From assembly GCA_029935695.1 (NCBI GenBank), contig JAOZJV010000224.1, forward strand, positions 1 to 6,478: 6,478 nucleotides of DNA, in the 5' to 3' direction. Source of the stretch: Candidatus Krumholzibacteriia bacterium (GTDB taxonomy: Bacteria; Krumholzibacteriota; Krumholzibacteriia; LZORAL124-64-63). The first letter of the stretch is position 1, and each line of letters opens with the position of its first letter. Position numbers and translations under genes: made by a program. Below, piece by piece: positions 6,399 through 6,478 of this stretch. The notes under the pieces are model-generated. The model did not search any database. It was given only the letters and a program-made list of their open reading frames with translations, and was not told the DNA's origin.

Positions 6399-6430
6399 TG
6401 TCTGGTCTTTTGCTTGCAATAGACCAGACA
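6399..6430. repeat. Perfect 10-bp inverted repeat, possible operator
   Basis: TGTCTGGTCT (6399-6408) and AGACCAGACA (6421-6430) are exact inverted complements separated by 12 nt; the spacer itself contains TTG-CTTG-CAA. No T-run follows the hairpin on either strand. On the minus strand a T-rich stretch lies before it instead, so it is not an intrinsic terminator. It lies about 160 bp upstream of the S1 gene. It may be an operator or a structured RNA element. Confidence 0.5.
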
Positions 6431-6478
6431 TGAAAACAAATAAAAAAGCATCCAAATCGTGGGCTCCTCCCTTCTGCC

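Noticed and set aside
6433..6447. T-rich run on the minus strand as the terminator of a gene beyond the right edge
   Set aside because: No matching stem lies between it and the window edge. A stem arm could be outside, but this cannot be shown here.

Overview
The window carries five protein-coding genes and a few short regulatory elements. It looks like chromosomal housekeeping or cell-envelope DNA from a Gram-negative (diderm) bacterium with moderately high GC. The evidence is a lipoprotein signal peptide, an exported peptidase and a four-repeat S1-domain protein of a type I associate with Myxococcota-like and FCB-group or uncultured lineages. The lineage is an inference and is weak. I see no mobile element, CRISPR array, tRNA or rRNA.

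Layout. (1) Bases 1-1278, minus strand: a signal-peptide-bearing PepF-type (M3B) oligoendopeptidase, cut by the left edge just before the expected HExxH zinc motif. (2) 1366-2604, minus strand: a lipoprotein of about 412 residues with roughly seven degenerate repeats, probably a beta-propeller. It lies upstream of the peptidase in the same direction, and a perfect 11-bp hairpin sits between them. (3) 2605-2913: a divergent intergenic region with a plausible minus-strand promoter and three direct copies of GCATGGT. (4) 2914-3873, plus strand: quinolinate synthase NadA, with its three [4Fe-4S] cysteines visible. (5) 3886-5049, plus strand: an IscS/NifS-type cysteine desulfurase only 12 nt after nadA, very likely a NadS-type enzyme supplying sulfur for the NadA cluster. 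(6) 5045-5073: a hairpin between convergent genes, with a U-tract only in the minus direction. (7) 5102-6238, minus strand: a four-S1-domain RNA-binding protein. (8) 6239-6478: its leader and upstream region, with a 10-bp dyad at 6399-6430.

How the genes work together. nadA and the desulfurase form a clear functional pair in de novo NAD synthesis: NadA makes quinolinate and needs an oxygen-sensitive cluster, and the desulfurase mobilises sulfur from cysteine. The partners nadB and nadC are not in the window. The lipoprotein and the exported peptidase share direction and both act outside the cytoplasm, but no shared pathway can be shown. The S1 protein is a separate minus-strand unit. I found no convincing new multi-gene system. 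The points most worth a second look are the unrecognised propeller lipoprotein, the exported form of a normally cytosolic peptidase, the triple GCATGGT repeat and the structured upstream region of the S1 gene.
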